Below are positions 19,394 through 27,653 of a stretch of 40,491 bases of DNA, piece by piece. The position numbers and the translations under genes were made by a program. Origin of the DNA: Oligoflexia bacterium (GTDB lineage Bacteria; Bdellovibrionota; UBA1018; CAIPTA01); NCBI GenBank assembly GCA_903867855.1, contig CAIPTA010000175.1, positions 1-40,491 of the forward strand, given 5' to 3'. The first letter of the stretch is position 1. Each line of letters starts with the position of its first letter. The notes under the pieces were generated by a model. The model was not told the origin of the DNA. It searched no databases and worked only from the letters and a program-made list of their open reading frames with translations.

Positions 19394-20194
19394 ATGCTGA
19401 ATGTCTCATTTCTTTTGCGTCAATCGTGGTGGATCCAATTAGCCTTACTTTTTACGGTGCTCTCCACTCGCGCAATTTTGATCGCCGGTGGAAGTTCCCT
19501 CTGGATTCGCTTCTCTGCTTGGGCGAAAGCCAGGAGGATTGTGGCGGGGGAAAACTCTCCCCAGGTGATGGTTAAGGAAATCACGAATGGTTTCCTAGTT
19601 ATTTTTTTAGATGCTTCTTCTGTGGTGCTTCTCATTAAAGCGGGAGTTTTTCACTTTAGTACGGAATTTACTGCGCTAGAATTTATCACCACCTATGTTG
19701 CGATGTTCATTTGGGGAGAAATTTATTTTTACTACTCTCATCGCCTATTCCATATTCCGAAGCTATTTTGGATTCACCGCCATCATCATCAATCTGCGGT
19801 AGTAAACCCGTGGACAAGCCTTGCTTTCTCCATTCCTGAAAGACTATTGCTCCTCTTGGGATTAAGCGTGGTGCCAGCTCTTATCTCCATTTGGTATCCA
19901 ATTCCCTTGCCTGCCTTTGCGCTCTACTTTCTTGTAAACTATGCGCTCAATGTATATGGTCACCTCAACACAGAAGTAATGCCGCCAAGCTATGTGCAGT
20001 CATGGTTTGGGAGAATTTTAAACACCACGAGCTATCATACGATGCATCACCAGCGCTATCGCGGGCACTACGGGCTCTTCACGCCATTTCTCGATCAATG
20101 GCATGCTACTCGCTATGCTGATTATGAGAGCGTGCAGGCGGCGAATTTTCAAAAGGGTGCGCTTAGGGAAGAAACTTCGCTAGTAATGGAGTGA
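19394..20194 (+). CDS. Sterol desaturase/fatty acid hydroxylase family membrane protein
   Basis: The 266-residue membrane protein has about four transmembrane stretches and the di-iron histidine boxes of the fatty acid hydroxylase superfamily: HRLFH (about residue 116), HRHHH (about 128) and HTMHHQ (about 215), plus the HLNTE segment. The family oxidises lipid substrates such as sterols, fatty acids, carotenoids or alkylglycerols at the inner membrane using oxygen; the substrate here is unknown. It is co-transcribed with the TetR gene (1-base gap). Its 3' end overlaps that of the convergent SDR gene by 32 bases. Confidence 0.85.
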   Translation: MLNVSFLLRQSWWIQLALLFTVLSTRAILIAGGSSLWIRFSAWAKARRIVAGENSPQVMVKEITNGFLVIFLDASSVVLLIKAGVFHFSTEFTALEFITTYVAMFIWGEIYFYYSHRLFHIPKLFWIHRHHHQSAVVNPWTSLAFSIPERLLLLLGLSVVPALISIWYPIPLPAFALYFLVNYALNVYGHLNTEVMPPSYVQSWFGRILNTTSYHTMHHQRYRGHYGLFTPFLDQWHATRYADYESVQAANFQKGALREETSLVME

Positions 20195-20948
20195 GCTGCG
20201 GCAAATAACGATCTAGAGCCCAGAGTGCTTTTCCATGGCCAGTGAGTATGCGCTCTCGTTTCCGCTTTTTGATCGCATTTACCAATTCTCTGGCGGCAAC
20301 ATGGGCAGGCACGGCTAGCCATGGTGGCACATAATCTTTGCTATCGGAGTGAAGAATTCCTTCATTGTCTAGATGACGAATTTCACTCGTCACAAAGCCA
20401 GGGCTAATCAAAACAACCGAAACGCCTTTGGGCTGTAGTTCCGCTGTGATGGATTCTGCCAGGCCACGCACCGCAAATTTGCTTGCCGAGTAGGCAGAGG
20501 TGCCGGGCACGCCAATATGGCCCGCCACGCTGCCGATGATAACGAGGCGACCTTTGTGCTCAATCAGTTGGGGCAAAGTAGAGTAGATAGTTCGTAAGAC
20601 GCCGAAGAAATTCGTTTCAAACTGTTTGCGATAGTCGTTGATGCTCGTTTTCGCGAGTTTTCCAGAGATACCAAATCCGGCATTGGCAATTGTGATATCG
20701 AGTTTGCCAAATTTCTTAACTGTGGCCTCCGCCGCACTTTCAAGATCGCCATCCTTGGTTACATCGCCCACAAGCGCAATTGCATTATCTTTCCCAAGTT
20801 CACGCACTAAAGTTTCCAAGCGCTCCAAGCGGCGTGCTACCAAGGCTACTTTTCCGCCGCGTGCCACTAATTCTCTCGCTACCGCCTCACCAATTCCAGA
20901 GGAGGCCCCTGTGATGAAGCTCACCGTTCCGGCAAAATCTTTTTTCAT
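20163..20948 (-). CDS. Short-chain dehydrogenase/reductase
   Basis: The 261-residue protein is a classical SDR: the dinucleotide motif TGASSGIGEAVA (about residues 13-24), NAGFG (about 89), catalytic Ser in IGSVAG and Y-S-A-S-K (about 152-156), and PGFV. The basic residues ARR after the second strand suggest NADPH. It is translationally coupled to the monooxygenase gene (4-base overlap) behind tryptophan dioxygenase, so a part in the same pathway is possible, but none of the postulated steps obviously requires it. A reductase acting on a side product, or an unrelated lipid reductase, are alternatives. Confidence 0.85.
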   Translation of the reverse strand: MKKDFAGTVSFITGASSGIGEAVARELVARGGKVALVARRLERLETLVRELGKDNAIALVGDVTKDGDLESAAEATVKKFGKLDITIANAGFGISGKLAKTSINDYRKQFETNFFGVLRTIYSTLPQLIEHKGRLVIIGSVAGHIGVPGTSAYSASKFAVRGLAESITAELQPKGVSVVLISPGFVTSEIRHLDNEGILHSDSKDYVPPWLAVPAHVAARELVNAIKKRKRERILTGHGKALWALDRYLPQLTPLLAKFLP

Positions 20949-22132
20949 GCAAACTCCGGCGCTACTTTTTCCATGAAGCTGTGCATGGCACGTTCCACAT
21001 CGTTTGTGTCGTGATTATTAAAATCGAACCAGAGCATGAGGCGATCCTCTTGGTGGAAGCGAGATTTCAATTGCTCGGTGATGGATTCGGTAGTTCCTAC
21101 TAAGGCATTATCTACCGCGTTCGCAATTTTTTGCGGATCCAGGGTGCCTTCGATGGCTCTCCAATAAGTCTCTAGTGCCTTCTTCGCTTTTTCTTTGGCT
21201 TTCCATTCCGAATCTTCGAGGAATACAAGCACTGTGCGCGGCATGAGATCCCGATTCCACGCGCCACCTTTTGGGTGATAGGCTTTTTTCATGATCTCAT
21301 GAGTTTTCTCGATTTGCGCGGCCGGCGTGATCGAAAGATTGAAAACGCCAACGGGATAGAATTGGTTGGCCAGCACTTGCGTTTCCGTATCGTGAGCACC
21401 GATGGTGAGGCGCAGGAGATCAAGCGGAGCATCGAAAGGAATCACGCCCACAGGATTGAATTTCCAAAATGCAGGAACGCGGATCTCATCCACTTTCTCT
21501 CCATGGGCGGAGCGAACTTTCTGCCAATCTTCTTGAGTGCGGAAATCTTTGGCAGAGAGAAGTTTAGGGCTAATCTCGCTGCTCCCAAGAATATCGCCGC
21601 GTAAGAGGCGCAAGAAAATTTCGGTAGCCTCTTGGAATATTTTTGTTTTGAGCACGGGCCAGGCGGCTTTCTCCATCTCGTTGCGTGGAGTGAAGCCATA
21701 GGGAATATTTGAGAAGGGAAAGCGTCCGGCGGCGAAGCCAAGCTCCAAACGGCGCGCTTCCGAACTATCCATGCTATGATAGTTCAGGAAGGTTTTTACT
21801 GCTTCCGCGTGAGCAATTGGGCCACCATTACAAATGATGTTGCGAATGGCGGAGCCCATATGAATCTTTTTTGTTTTCGCGAACACGATGTGTGCGAGTT
21901 GCAAAATATCTGTATTGAGCCCGATCTCGCCCTCAAAGTGAGGAATCACCGCTTGGGGATTTCGCTTTTGCACTTGGCAGGAGAGGTGAGTCTCCGCCAC
22001 CCAGGCCGTGGAGTAGCCGAGCGCATCGGCTAACTTCACCTGAGAAAAAAAATTTTGGAACATCACTCGTTCGGATGGAGTATAGCCGTCCACTGGCGTT
22101 TGGCAGATCGAAAAAAAGAGATCAAACTTCAT
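20945..22132 (-). CDS. Luciferase-like (LLM class) flavin-dependent monooxygenase
   Basis: A 395-residue LLM-class enzyme starting MKFDLFFSICQTP. The family fold is seen in LADALGYSTAWVAETHLS, IHMGSAIRNI and LELGFAAGRFP, the strand and loop regions that bind reduced FMN. Type II Baeyer-Villiger monooxygenases and bacterial luciferases belong here. Its ATG overlaps the stop of tryptophan 2,3-dioxygenase (ATGA at 22129-22132), a strong hint of a role in tryptophan catabolism. I infer oxidation of kynurenine, an aryl ketone, to a 2-aminophenyl ester of aspartate; ring hydroxylation of kynurenine in place of KMO is the rival idea. It would need a flavin reductase, which is not obvious nearby. Confidence 0.8.
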   Translation of the reverse strand: MKFDLFFSICQTPVDGYTPSERVMFQNFFSQVKLADALGYSTAWVAETHLSCQVQKRNPQAVIPHFEGEIGLNTDILQLAHIVFAKTKKIHMGSAIRNIICNGGPIAHAEAVKTFLNYHSMDSSEARRLELGFAAGRFPFSNIPYGFTPRNEMEKAAWPVLKTKIFQEATEIFLRLLRGDILGSSEISPKLLSAKDFRTQEDWQKVRSAHGEKVDEIRVPAFWKFNPVGVIPFDAPLDLLRLTIGAHDTETQVLANQFYPVGVFNLSITPAAQIEKTHEIMKKAYHPKGGAWNRDLMPRTVLVFLEDSEWKAKEKAKKALETYWRAIEGTLDPQKIANAVDNALVGTTESITEQLKSRFHQEDRLMLWFDFNNHDTNDVERAMHSFMEKVAPEFA

Positions 22133-22962
22133 TTGTAACCCGTGCCTAGGTGGGTTCGCAGAGCCCATAGTTCCGGGAAGAATTTATATTCCATACGAGC
22201 AGCGAGGAATTTATAGCCATCACTACCGCCAGTACCAGATTTCATGCCGATGGTGCGCGCTACCATCAGCATATGGGTGGTGCGCCAGAGAGAGAATTTT
22301 TCGTCAAAATCCATCATGGCTTCGAAGAGCAAAACCCAATGGTAATTATCATCGGGCTTTTCATAGATGCTTTTTAGAGTCTGAATGAGACCCGCATTTT
22401 CCTTCCAGGGCTGACTCACATCGCGATTCAATACTTCAGCGGGCACGGCAAATCCTGCTTTATCTACAGCGCGCACGAACTCATCGTAGACACTGGGGAG
22501 AGTTAGGAGCTTTTGCAGTTTCCCAAGCTTATCTTTCTCTTTTTCAAAAAAGCTTAAAAAGAAGCTCTCGCGCACACCATAGGTGAATTCGATCAAGCGA
22601 AATTGGATGGATTGAAAGCCGCTCGCCGGGCGCAAGTGATCTCGAAAGCCCGCAAATTCTACAGGCGTGAGCGTATTCAATAAATTGATTTGCTTTACCT
22701 CTAAATCGGCGATGGCGGTGAGGCGCTTTAATTTTTTGAGCGCACGGGAGACAGATCCTTCTCGAAAGTTTTCACAGAGAGCTTCCGTTTCGTGAAGCAT
22801 GAGCTTGAACCATAGTTCCGCCGCTTGATGAATAATGATGAAGAATAATTCATCATGGTGAGTGGGGGAGGAGAGCTCGTGCTGTAGGGAAAGCAGCTCA
22901 GGGATCTTGAGGTAGGAATTATAGTTTAGTTCTTTGAGTTCTAGATTCTTATAGTCTGGCAT
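22129..22962 (-). CDS. kynA: Tryptophan 2,3-dioxygenase
   Basis: The 277-residue protein is a heme enzyme that opens the indole ring of L-tryptophan to N-formylkynurenine (EC 1.13.11.11). It has the distal His segment FIIIHQAAELWFKLMLHET, SGFQSIQFR, and near the C-terminus WRTTHMLMVARTIGMKSGTG with the proximal His and the GTGGS substrate loop; length is typical. The ATG at 22962 is preferred since AAGGAAAGGG lies 7-10 bases before it; an in-frame TTG exists at 22983. It heads a minus-strand operon with the LLM monooxygenase and SDR and diverges from the hydratase gene across 50 bases. Confidence 0.95.
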   Translation of the reverse strand: MPDYKNLELKELNYNSYLKIPELLSLQHELSSPTHHDELFFIIIHQAAELWFKLMLHETEALCENFREGSVSRALKKLKRLTAIADLEVKQINLLNTLTPVEFAGFRDHLRPASGFQSIQFRLIEFTYGVRESFFLSFFEKEKDKLGKLQKLLTLPSVYDEFVRAVDKAGFAVPAEVLNRDVSQPWKENAGLIQTLKSIYEKPDDNYHWVLLFEAMMDFDEKFSLWRTTHMLMVARTIGMKSGTGGSDGYKFLAARMEYKFFPELWALRTHLGTGYK

Positions 22963-22977
22963 CGCATAGCCCTTTCC

Positions 22978-23006
22978 TTGCAAAAATTCCAGAGCATCGC
23001 TAGAGT
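22978..23006 (+). promoter_or_regulatory. Promoter of the hydratase-decarboxylase operon
   Basis: TTGCAA (22978-22983), a 17-base spacer and TAGAGT (23001-23006) put the transcription start at 23013, exactly the A of the ATG. It overlaps the ribosome site region of the divergent kynA gene, so the two units may influence each other. Confidence 0.55.
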
Positions 23007-23012
23007 GGGCGA

Positions 23013-23813
23013 ATGCAAGAATCGCCCATTCACACTCAATTAGCCCAGCAACTTTGGGAGGCTAGAATTCAAGCCTCACCTTGTGAGCCCTTGAGCAATA
23101 CAGCCTCTACCTTAACTATTCCTGATGCTTATTCTATTTCTGACATTAATATGCGTCGGCGTGTGGCGCAAGGCGCTGTGCGCTTAGTGGGGAAAAAAAT
23201 TGGCCTCACTTCGCTGGCTGTGCAGAAGCAATTACAGGTGCTTGAGCCGGATTTTGGCTATCTCACCTCGGATATGCAATTCGCTGACGAGGCTATTTTA
23301 CCCATTTCCACTCTGATTGCGCCAAAAGTAGAAGGCGAAGTGGCGTTTGTTCTGAAGAAAGAGCTGAGGGGGCCTGGCGTAGACCGGGCAGCGGTGCTCG
23401 CGGCTACGGATTATTTACTCCCAGTGATCGAGATCATTGATTCTCGTGTGCGTGATTGGAAAATTAAAATCGTAGATACCATTGCAGACAATGCCTCGTC
23501 GGCCGCCTATATTTTGGGGAAAGAACGTCATGCTATAAAAGAACTCGATTTTGCTTTGGCTGGCATGGCGCTTTTTCTGAACGGAGAAGTGGCTTCCACG
23601 GGCGTTGCGATGGCTTGCCTTGGGCATCCAGCGGATGCTGTGGCCTGGCTTGCCAATACCATGGCCAGATTCGGACAATCCCTTTTGCCCGGGGAGATTA
23701 TTTTATCCGGTGCCTTTGGTCCGGTAGTGCCTGTGTTTGAGGGCGATCATGTGCTCGTGAAAATTTCGGGCTTAGGAAAAGTGGAGTGCCGTTTCTCGGG
23801 AGGAAATTCATGA
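23013..23813 (+). CDS. 2-Hydroxypenta-2,4-dienoate hydratase (2-keto-4-pentenoate hydratase)
   Basis: The 266-residue protein belongs to the hydratase/decarboxylase branch of the FAH-like family (DmpE, XylJ, MhpD). Diagnostic pieces are GKKIGLTSLAVQKQL, PDFGYLTSDM, the metal ligands in PKVEGEVAFVL, IEIIDSRVRDWKI and DTIADNASSA. It adds water to 2-hydroxypenta-2,4-dienoate giving 4-hydroxy-2-oxovalerate and usually forms a complex with the decarboxylase, which here is the next, overlapping gene. The aldolase and acetaldehyde dehydrogenase that normally follow (DmpG/F type) are absent from the window. Start ATG is apparently leaderless. Confidence 0.85.
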   Translation: MQESPIHTQLAQQLWEARIQASPCEPLSNTASTLTIPDAYSISDINMRRRVAQGAVRLVGKKIGLTSLAVQKQLQVLEPDFGYLTSDMQFADEAILPISTLIAPKVEGEVAFVLKKELRGPGVDRAAVLAATDYLLPVIEIIDSRVRDWKIKIVDTIADNASSAAYILGKERHAIKELDFALAGMALFLNGEVASTGVAMACLGHPADAVAWLANTMARFGQSLLPGEIILSGAFGPVVPVFEGDHVLVKISGLGKVECRFSGGNS

Positions 23814-24565
23814 GTAGCAAATTAGCAAAAGCAGAAACACTTTATCGCGCCATTCAAAGTCGCAAGGCCATCCCACGCTTAACCGCGGAGGAAGATTTTT
23901 CTATTGCTGTCGGCTATGAAATTCAGGAAGAGCTCTTAAAGCTCCAGGCTGGCCAAGTGGTGGGCTTAAAGATGGGGATGACATCGAAAGCAAAAATGCT
24001 GCAGATGAAAATCGATGCTCCCATTTTTGGTGTGCTCACTAAAGAAATGCTGATTGCTAATCGTGCGCAATATTCACTTTCTCAATTGATTCACCCGCGC
24101 ATTGAACCAGAAATTGCCTTCCTCACGAAGCGTGAACTCAGTGGCAACCCCAGTGGGGAAGAAGCCCTAGCGGCGTGTGAATCAGTAGCCGCTGCCTTGG
24201 AAGTGATTGATTCCCGCTATGAAGATTTTTCCTTCACACTCGCCGATGTGGTGGCCGATAATTGCTCCGCTGCTGGATTTGTGATCGGCGCTTGGCATCC
24301 AATTTCTGTGCCGGTGGATAATCTCGGCATGGTGCTCAAAGTGAATGGTAGCCCCGTGCAATTTGGCTCGAGCGCGGCGCTCCTTGGGGATCCTGTGCTT
24401 TCGCTGGTGGAGCTTGTGAAGCTATTGGCAAAACAAGGCAAAAGCCTTCCTGCGGGTAGTATCGTGCTCGCGGGTGCGGCAACAGCCGCAGTTCCGCTGA
24501 ATATCGGGGATCATGTGGCAGTGGAAGTAGAAAAGCTCGGCACTGCGGAGATCTACGCTTGCTAG
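23810..24565 (+). CDS. 4-Oxalocrotonate decarboxylase
   Basis: A 251-residue paralogue of the preceding hydratase, but with decarboxylase-type motifs (DmpH, XylI, NahK): VVGLKMGMTSKAKMLQM, APIFGVLTKEM, LIHPRIEPEIAFLTK and VIDSRYEDFSF with VVADNCSAAGF. It converts 4-oxalocrotonate (2-oxohex-3-enedioate) to 2-hydroxypenta-2,4-dienoate with Mg2+. The ATG at 23810 has GGGAGG 6 bases upstream and overlaps the hydratase stop (ATGA). In the proposed route it acts on the product of 2-aminomuconate deamination. Assignment between the two paralogues rests on motif comparison. Confidence 0.85.
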   Translation: MSSKLAKAETLYRAIQSRKAIPRLTAEEDFSIAVGYEIQEELLKLQAGQVVGLKMGMTSKAKMLQMKIDAPIFGVLTKEMLIANRAQYSLSQLIHPRIEPEIAFLTKRELSGNPSGEEALAACESVAAALEVIDSRYEDFSFTLADVVADNCSAAGFVIGAWHPISVPVDNLGMVLKVNGSPVQFGSSAALLGDPVLSLVELVKLLAKQGKSLPAGSIVLAGAATAAVPLNIGDHVAVEVEKLGTAEIYAC

Positions 24566-25107
24566 CTTTACTTCTGCTCTTGCCCTTCCTTGCAAATGCC
24601 AGCCCACTGGATGGGGCTTGGCATACGAGCTGCGCACAGAATGTGATCCGTGAAGAAAAATTTCAAGATACTACTGTTTCGCTTTTTGAAAAAAACTTTA
24701 AGGATGCATTCTGCGCAATTCCCTCTCTCGAGATCGAGAGTATGGGAAGCTTCGAGTTAGATGCCATTTCGCTTCCCAAATATCATGCGATTGATTTTCA
24801 TTTTCAGGCGGTTTTTCTCACGCTTCATAGCTTAGAGGCAGTGAGCTTTTACAAACGTAGTGGGATGTGCGGATTTTCAGATTGGGCGCTCGATGCTCGA
24901 CGGGAAATCACGGGTCTTGCTTGCGATTTTTTTGCTACTGGCTCTCCCGTTCATGTGCCCAAACAGAACGATGGGCGCTTTGGTATTTATGAGTTGAGCG
25001 GAGAGCAGCTCTTTTTTGGCGCTCTCACACCTTGGCAAAATGGATTGAGCGAATCTACTAGACCCACCACTTTGGAACTCAATCCTTATTGGAAGCTCGC
25101 GGAGTGA
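24559..25107 (+). CDS. Exported protein of unknown function
   Basis: A TTG start at 24559, overlapping the decarboxylase stop by 7 bases, gives a 182-residue protein with a short Sec signal peptide (LALLLLLPFLANA). The mature part has six cysteines in scattered pairs (TSCA, FCA, GMCG, ACDF) that could form disulfides. I know no family. It may be expressed with the meta-pathway pair without a metabolic role. The ArsC-like gene follows after 4 bases. Confidence 0.6.
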   Translation: MLALLLLLPFLANASPLDGAWHTSCAQNVIREEKFQDTTVSLFEKNFKDAFCAIPSLEIESMGSFELDAISLPKYHAIDFHFQAVFLTLHSLEAVSFYKRSGMCGFSDWALDARREITGLACDFFATGSPVHVPKQNDGRFGIYELSGEQLFFGALTPWQNGLSESTRPTTLELNPYWKLAE

Positions 25108-25111
25108 AATC

Positions 25112-25462
25112 ATGAAAGTCTATGCCTACAATAAATGCGATAGCTGCCGAAGGGCGCTTCGCTTTCTTGATCAACAAAAAATTCAATATGAATTCCTGGA
25201 TATCACGGAACAAGCCCCTACAAAAAAAGAGCTAGAGTTAATGCTCGAAAAGGTGGGAGAGATCAAAAAACTCTTTAATACCTCTGGCGTGGTGTACAAA
25301 GAAATGAATCTTAGCGAGAAACTCCCAAAGCTATCGAAAGCAGAGATGATTGCGCTCTTGGCGAGTAATGGTCGCCTAGTGAAGCGCCCGTTTTTAATCG
25401 CCAAAGATATAGCGCTGGTGGGCTTTAAAGAAGCGGAATGGCAGCAAGCGTTTCGATCCTGA
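25112..25462 (+). CDS. ArsC/Spx family thioredoxin-fold protein
   Basis: The 116-residue protein begins MKVYAYNKCDSCRRALRFL, a thioredoxin-fold start with a C-x-x-C where ArsC/Spx/YffB proteins carry one or two Cys, continues with EFLDITEQAPTKKEL and ends with KRPFLIAKDIALVGFKEAEW, the standard RP loop of this family. Members reduce arsenate with glutathione or thioredoxin, or regulate transcription (Spx). The two Cys and lack of a basic arsenate pocket make a specific call unsafe. It is probably the last gene of the unit beginning at 23013. Confidence 0.85.
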   Translation: MKVYAYNKCDSCRRALRFLDQQKIQYEFLDITEQAPTKKELELMLEKVGEIKKLFNTSGVVYKEMNLSEKLPKLSKAEMIALLASNGRLVKRPFLIAKDIALVGFKEAEWQQAFRS

Positions 25463-25464
25463 TA

Positions 25465-25492
25465 GCGTGTAGGCGCACGCAATAATTTCTTT
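25465..25492 (+). terminator. Probable terminator
   Basis: A GCGTG...CACGC stem with a 6-base loop (25465-25480) directly follows the ArsC-like stop and is trailed by AATAATTTCTTT. The T-rich tail is interrupted, so it is a modest candidate. Confidence 0.4.
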
Positions 25493-25524
25493 AGTTCATC
25501 AAGAATATTTCCGACACGTCACAG

Positions 25525-26481
25525 GTGAAGGAAAAAGGAAATATTACACTAATGCTCTTATTCGCGTTCGCCGGTGCCTGTGCACTTGGTGGGGGCTATT
25601 ATTTTTTCGCGGTAGAAAATAACGCGGAGAAAAAAATTGTGAATCCGAAAGAGCTAGTGCAGCGCTATCAATCGCGCATTCAAGCTATTCTCGGCGATCA
25701 CGCAGCTCTCAATGCGTCCGTTTCGCGTAATCCGAATGCCTTTGCCTGTCTTTCTTCTGTTACGGCCGATTGCACCAGCAAGGCGGGCCTCTTCGTGCTT
25801 TACCCAAGTCAGAATGCGTTAGCCATTTCCCAGTTGCCGAATAATGCAGGCATCAGTGAAGATGGCGATGCCTGCAATACTTACCCAAGCAAAGATTGTC
25901 CGCTTCATATTGAAGCCAGCTGGGAACCTGTTTGCAAAGCGGGTGGCTGCGTAGACACAAAAAGTTTTCAAATGAGTGTAGCCGTGCGATACGACGCTAA
26001 TGACCATGCTCCAGTATTAGATTGGAAGTCTGATTCGGTTTTAGTTACTCCTGATGTGAGGCTATCCGCTGAAGTGCAGTGCGCGCGCTCTGGTGGCATG
26101 CTGAGTGGCTCAAGCTGCGTAACCGGCGGCTCTGATCGAGCCATTGCCTCTTCTGATAACCCCAATGTGGTTGTTCCTGCGCAACAAGCCCCGAATGGCA
26201 TGACTCCAGGCGATGAGCGACTCGTTTGTCCTCAAACCATTCCCGTACAGGGCAATAACTATCCTGCGCAGATGAGTAGTCCGGGAAAAGCAGATGTGAT
26301 GATCCCGGCCGTGAATCAATGTCCAAACGCAGTGGACACCTATAATTTTATGTGCCGACCAAACTCTTCTCCAACTTTTGAAAACGAAGGGATTTGGGTG
26401 CAAACCGGAGCAAGCTTGGCGCCTCCCTGCGATGAAAATGGCCATCCCCTTCAAGAGCCCACCTCCAGTGAAGCTAAGTAA
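25525..26481 (+). CDS. Membrane-anchored exported protein, Cys-rich
   Basis: A GTG start gives MKEKGNITLMLLFAFAGACA, i.e. a short basic N-terminus and a single hydrophobic helix beginning near residue 7. This resembles the N-terminal anchor of TadE/TadG-like or pseudopilin-like proteins, though no processing site is certain. The exported 290 residues contain about 14 Cys, Pro- and Asn-rich tracts and no recognised domain. It might be a minor component of a Tad-type apparatus, and a CpaF ATPase lies 11 kb away, but this is speculative. An ATG ten codons in is an alternative start. Its 3' end overlaps the aminotransferase gene. Confidence 0.55.
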   Translation: MKEKGNITLMLLFAFAGACALGGGYYFFAVENNAEKKIVNPKELVQRYQSRIQAILGDHAALNASVSRNPNAFACLSSVTADCTSKAGLFVLYPSQNALAISQLPNNAGISEDGDACNTYPSKDCPLHIEASWEPVCKAGGCVDTKSFQMSVAVRYDANDHAPVLDWKSDSVLVTPDVRLSAEVQCARSGGMLSGSSCVTGGSDRAIASSDNPNVVVPAQQAPNGMTPGDERLVCPQTIPVQGNNYPAQMSSPGKADVMIPAVNQCPNAVDTYNFMCRPNSSPTFENEGIWVQTGASLAPPCDENGHPLQEPTSSEAK

Positions 26482-27580
26482 ATTTAATCTCGGCCTCCCA
26501 ACAGGAATTTCGCCTCTACGCGCCTTCAATTCACAAGCTAATGCAAATACAATTAATTTAGGACTCGGCAAGCCATGGGAGGATATGCCCCCTGAGCTGC
26601 GTGAGCTTGTGCCTCGCATACTCAAAGAGCGTCTTGACTATACAGAAAATGCCGGCCTTCTCCAGGTGAGGCGGAAATTAGAACTGCATTACGGCTTGAG
26701 TGAGAGCAGCGCGGTGCTTACCCATGGCGCACAAGAAGCAATATTTGCGGCGCTACTAGCTCTCCTCAATCGGGGAGATGAGGTGCTGATTCCTGACCCT
26801 GGATTTTTGGCCTATGCCCCCATGGTGCGTATGCTCGGTGGGAAAGATAAATTTTACGCGCTCGCAAGAAAGAAAAACTCATTTCATTTTGATCCTGAAG
26901 CCATTTTAAAAGCGATCACCAAGAAAACAAAAGTAGTGATCTTGAATGCACCTGGAAATCCTGTGGCCACGCTGCGAGGAGATCTTTGCATTTTTCTAAA
27001 AGCTATGGAGAAGAAAGGCATCTTCGTGATTTCCGATGAGGTATACGGAGAGCTGGTGTATGAGGGCGTTTACGCTCCCCTCGCGCAAGAGAGTAAACAA
27101 GTGGTGAGCATCAATGCGTTTTCCAAAAGCCATGCACTCACAGGCTGGCGCATAGGTTGGGTGGCCGCGCGCAATCCAGATCTCTATAAGCGCTTGCTCG
27201 TGGCACACCAGTATATTAGCACTTGCGCTAGTGTGCCTGCGCAGCGCCTTGTGGGCGAGTTATTAGAGGATCGCAATCTGTTTCGTTCCATCATTGCGCG
27301 CTATCGCAGCGAGTATAAGGCTAAGCGAGATTTACTCTTTCATGAGTTAGGAAATACCGAGTTAGTAAGACCAGAAGCTGGATTCTATGCATTTCTACCG
27401 ATTCCGAAAACGTTTTCCAGTTCTCTGGCGTTTGCCAAGGCGCTCCTAGCGAAAAAAGATGTGCTCGTGATTCCAGGTGAATTTTTTGGCAAAAATGGAA
27501 AACGCTTTGTGCGCGTGAGTTTTGCGGTGCCTGATGACTGGATTAAGCAAGCCGCCGCTGCCCTCAAATCATTTTTTTAA
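26468..27580 (+). CDS. Class I/II PLP-dependent aminotransferase, possible DapC
   Basis: The fold type I aminotransferase signatures are present: NLGLGKPWEDMP, TENAGLLQVRRKLE, the cofactor Asn in NAPGNPV, Asp-x-Val-Tyr in SDEVYGELVY, the PLP Lys in AFSKSHALTGWRIGW, and a C-terminal Arg in KRFVRVSFA. Substrate cannot be read from sequence. It lies tail-to-tail with the lysine operon, which lacks an N-succinyl-diaminopimelate aminotransferase (DapC), so that role is attractive. The GTG at 26468 matches where homology begins; ATGs at 26432 and 26378 would add N-terminal residues encoded inside the previous gene. The TAA stop touches the IS target duplication; the coding end is intact. Confidence 0.85.
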   Translation: MKLSKFNLGLPTGISPLRAFNSQANANTINLGLGKPWEDMPPELRELVPRILKERLDYTENAGLLQVRRKLELHYGLSESSAVLTHGAQEAIFAALLALLNRGDEVLIPDPGFLAYAPMVRMLGGKDKFYALARKKNSFHFDPEAILKAITKKTKVVILNAPGNPVATLRGDLCIFLKAMEKKGIFVISDEVYGELVYEGVYAPLAQESKQVVSINAFSKSHALTGWRIGWVAARNPDLYKRLLVAHQYISTCASVPAQRLVGELLEDRNLFRSIIARYRSEYKAKRDLLFHELGNTELVRPEAGFYAFLPIPKTFSSSLAFAKALLAKKDVLVIPGEFFGKNGKRFVRVSFAVPDDWIKQAAAALKSFF

Positions 27581-27583
27581 AAA

Positions 27584-27605
27584 CCGGCCCCTATGGCTGT
27601 TGATG
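27584..27605 (+). repeat. Left terminal inverted repeat of the IS
   Basis: Begins CCGGCCCCTATGG and ends GTTGATG; all 22 bases match the complement of the right end. Confidence 0.9.
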
Positions 27606-27653
27606 GAAAATCTAAAGATTGGAATCAGCGAATTCATTGAGTGACTGGTTCAA

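Noticed and set aside
23013..24565. Recent tandem duplication of one gene giving the hydratase and decarboxylase
   Set aside because: Both carry distinct motifs of two old, separately conserved enzyme families found together in many meta-cleavage operons.
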